From Leclercia sp. 29361 (GTDB taxonomy: Bacteria > Pseudomonadota > Gammaproteobacteria > Enterobacterales > Enterobacteriaceae): 64,000 bases of DNA. Below are positions 62,240 to 64,000 of the stretch, in pieces. The stretch lies in NCBI RefSeq assembly GCF_011290365.1, contig NZ_CP049786.1:2356001-2420000 (forward strand), in the 5' to 3' direction. The position numbers were made by a program, and so were the translations under genes. A model generated the notes under the pieces. It was not told where the DNA came from, ran no database searches, and was given only the letters and a program-made list of their open reading frames with translations. Numbering within the stretch: position 1 is the stretch's first letter; the number at the start of each line of letters is the position of its first letter.

Positions 62240-62537
62240 GATGCATCCTTATTCAATGGACATGACAATCACGCGCTGGGGTAGCGCGTGCAGGTATGTA
62301 GATCAGTGTAGTGCCCTGTCAAAGGGGGGACGGGTGATTTACGGAGAGGGAACCAGGCCGCGCTGCAACGCCGGGTGAGGCACAAACGGTTCCCTCTCCC
62401 TTGAGGGAGAGGGTTAGGGTGAGGGGGAACAAGCCGCTCCGAAACAACAACGCCGGGTGGCGGCTACGCCTTACCCGGCCTACGGGATCGGTGTGGTAGG
62501 CCGGGCAAAGCGCAGCTGCCGCCCGGCATAACCCACG
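62240..62537. other. Intergenic region with boxC-like and REP repeats
   Basis: About 300 bases between ttuD (ending at 62538) and the EF-G start. A boxC-like palindrome lies at about 62390-62425 (TTCCCTCTCCC, TTGA, GGGAGAGGGTTAGG). Two REP units lie at about 62449-62483 and 62495-62528. The EF-G promoter should lie in the repeat-free part (62240-62340), but I see no clear consensus. Confidence 0.7.
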
Positions 62538-63800
62538 TCAGGTGATCACTATCACCCGAATATCATTCACATTGGTTAACGTCGGGCCGGTCACCACCAG
62601 ATCGCCCGCTTCGGCAAAGTAGCTGTAACTGTCATGCCCGCGCAGCATCGCCTTCGCATCCAGCGAAGTACGACCCAGCGTATCCGGGGTGACAATCGCT
62701 CCCGCCGCATCTTCGGTGCCGTCAATCCCGTCGCTGTCTCCGGCGATGGCGTAAATCCCCGCCTCGCCCTTCAGGGCGCAGGCCAGCGCGAGCAAGAACT
62801 CGGTATTACGCCCGCCGCGTCCGGCACCTGCGTTCCCAATCGTGACCGTGGTTTCTCCGCCGCTGAGCAGCACCGCCGGGCCTTTGACCGGCAGGCCGTG
62901 CTGCTTCACCGATTTGGCGATCCCGGCCATCATAATCCCCAGTTGAGCGCTTTCGCCCTCCAGGGCATCCCCCAGAATCAACGGGGTGTAGCCCATCCGC
63001 TGCGCTACGGCTGCAGCGGCGGCCAGCGCACCGGAAGGAGTGGCGATCAGGCGGATATCGTCGTCTATCTCCTTAGCAGTCACCGGCGCGCGCGGCGTGT
63101 TCAGCACCCGCAACACCGGCTCCGGCAGCTCCAGGCCATAGCGGGCGATAATCTCCAGCGCCTCTTCCGCCGTGGAGCTGTCCGCCACCGTCGGGCCGGA
63201 GGCGATGCTCTGGGGATCGTCGCCGGGCACATCGCTGATAATCAGGGTGATCACCCGGGCGGGTCTGGCCGCCAGTGCCAGCCGTCCGCCTTTAATATCC
63301 GACAACTGCTTGCGGACGGTATTCATCTCGTGGATGGTCGCCCCGCTGTTCAACAGCGCTTTGTTCACCGCCTGCTTATCGGCCAGGGTGATCCCCTTGC
63401 GCGGCAGAGCCAGCAGCGATGAGCCGCCGCCGGAGATCAGCGCGATGACGCAGTCGTCGGCGGTAAGATTTTTGACCTGCTCCATCATCAGCATCGAGGC
63501 CACTTCGCTCATCGCATCCGAGACCGGGTGCGCCGCCTCGACGATGCGGATTTTTTGCGTCGGTGCCGCATGACCGTAGCGCGTGACCACCACGCCCTGC
63601 AGATCGACATCCGGCCAGGCGGCTTCCAGCGCGGCAGCCATGGCGGCGCTGGCTTTCCCTGCCCCGACCACGATGCAACGCCCACGCGGTTTCTCCGGCA
63701 GGGCTTTGAGCAGCGCTTCATGGGGGTCGGCACTTTTCACCGCCGCCATGAAGATCTCAGTAAGCGCCCCTCGCAGGGCGCTGTCGTCGTGTTGTGCCAT
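62538..63800 (-). CDS. ttuD: Glycerate 2-kinase / hydroxypyruvate reductase family protein TtuD
   Basis: A 420-residue MOFRL-family protein: VVGAGKASAAMAAALE near 45-60, LISGGGSSLLALP near 124-136, LIISDVPGDDPQSIASGPT near 190-208, and SGGETTVTI...GRGGRNTEF near 312-335. These are the conserved motifs of class II glycerate kinases, historically annotated as hydroxypyruvate reductase TtuD in tartrate pathways. It phosphorylates D-glycerate to 2-phosphoglycerate. The gene starts three bases after the stop of ttuC, so the two form an operon for tartrate or D-malate use. Confidence 0.87.
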   Translation of the reverse strand: MAQHDDSALRGALTEIFMAAVKSADPHEALLKALPEKPRGRCIVVGAGKASAAMAAALEAAWPDVDLQGVVVTRYGHAAPTQKIRIVEAAHPVSDAMSEVASMLMMEQVKNLTADDCVIALISGGGSSLLALPRKGITLADKQAVNKALLNSGATIHEMNTVRKQLSDIKGGRLALAARPARVITLIISDVPGDDPQSIASGPTVADSSTAEEALEIIARYGLELPEPVLRVLNTPRAPVTAKEIDDDIRLIATPSGALAAAAAVAQRMGYTPLILGDALEGESAQLGIMMAGIAKSVKQHGLPVKGPAVLLSGGETTVTIGNAGAGRGGRNTEFLLALACALKGEAGIYAIAGDSDGIDGTEDAAGAIVTPDTLGRTSLDAKAMLRGHDSYSYFAEAGDLVVTGPTLTNVNDIRVIVIT

Positions 63801-63803
63801 AGG

Positions 63804-64000
63804 TCAGCCTTCTGCGATGGCGCGGATCACCGCCTGGGTAACCTCGCGGGTGTTGGCCGTGCCGCCCACGTCCGGGGTCATGATGCCCTCAGCACATACT
63901 TTTTCCACCGCGGCCATCAGGCGAATGGCGGCCTCGCCCTCGCCCAGATGCTCAAGCATCTGCGCCGCGGTCCAGAAGCTGGCGACCGGGTTGGCGATGC
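63804..64000 (-). CDS. ttuC: Tartrate/D-malate dehydrogenase TtuC, C-terminal fragment
   Basis: The last 65 codons of a gene that starts beyond the window. The peptide (IANPVASFWTAAQMLEHLGE, then MTPDVGGTANTREVTQAV) matches the C-terminus of the isopropylmalate-dehydrogenase-like TtuC/DmlA enzymes, which act on tartrate and D-malate with NAD. It directly precedes ttuD. Confidence 0.8.
   Translation of the reverse strand, partial: IANPVASFWTAAQMLEHLGEGEAAIRLMAAVEKVCAEGIMTPDVGGTANTREVTQAVIRAIAEG

Noticed and set aside
23722-62528. Repeated palindromes as a CRISPR array or transposon ends
   Set aside because: They are scattered, match REP/BIME and boxC-like consensus forms, lie at gene ends, lack regular spacers, and no cas or transposase gene is present.

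Overview
The window is chromosomal DNA from an Enterobacteriaceae genome of the Enterobacter/Klebsiella/Citrobacter type. The GC content is moderately high, genes are densely packed, and REP/BIME palindromes sit in many gaps. Many proteins match E. coli K-12 proteins almost residue for residue. The backbone osmC - bdm - sra - maeA - adhP - fdnGHI - yddG - narUZYWV - nhoA keeps the order of the E. coli 33-minute region, with several accessory blocks inserted. I cannot fix the genus from sequence alone.

Layout. 1-4.5 kb: the start of a chemoreceptor with a sigma-28 promoter, a BLUF-EAL photoreceptor, an exported alginate-lyase-like protein, and an SDR/LysR pair. 4.5-8.1 kb: osmC, a VOC protein, bdm, sra and maeA; osmC and bdm both have candidate RcsB boxes. 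8.1-9.2 kb: two CspA-type genes around the zinc-ribbon gene ynfU. 9.4-13.8 kb: yajD, an MFS exporter with paired operator-like dyads, an ABC-F ATPase behind a leader with two small ORFs and competing hairpins, and a pyrophosphatase with a signal peptide. 14-22.3 kb: adhP, then a six-function cassette (oligopeptide-type ABC importer, luciferase-like flavin monooxygenase, two-domain alkylhydroperoxidase) of unknown substrate. 22.4-25 kb: a TetR/quinone-reductase-like pair and an AraJ-like exporter. 25.2-28.4 kb: a membrane-anchored PstS-like protein, a PPK2 kinase and a CcdAB-like toxin-antitoxin pair.

28.4-34.1 kb: the respiratory formate dehydrogenase fdnGHI, with a selenocysteine UGA, a SECIS hairpin and recognisable FNR and NarL sites, then yddG. 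34.2-41.8 kb: a LysR gene divergent from a seven-gene operon. It encodes a complete branched-chain-amino-acid-type ABC transporter, an L-2-amino-thiazoline-4-carboxylate (ATC) hydrolase and an N-carbamoyl amino acid amidohydrolase. The likely pathway is uptake of ATC or a similar compound and its conversion to cysteine. 42-44.6 kb: an orphan XRE regulator and the biocide exporter pair smvA/smvR with operator dyads. 44.8-53 kb: narU-narZYWV nitrate respiration, which would pair with Fdn as a formate-to-nitrate chain. 53-64 kb: an orphan membrane protein flanked by a 108-bp direct repeat, mazEF, nhoA, a ferric-type ABC operon, a flavin reductase, a trypsin-like lipoprotein, a second EF-G and the end of a tartrate/glycerate operon (ttuC-ttuD).

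Most interesting for follow-up: the ATC-to-cysteine operon, the uncharacterised ABC/monooxygenase/peroxidase cassette, the ABC-F leader, the cold-box-like leader of ynfU, and the PstS-like/PPK2 pair. No rRNA, tRNA, CRISPR array, insertion sequence or phage structural gene was seen.
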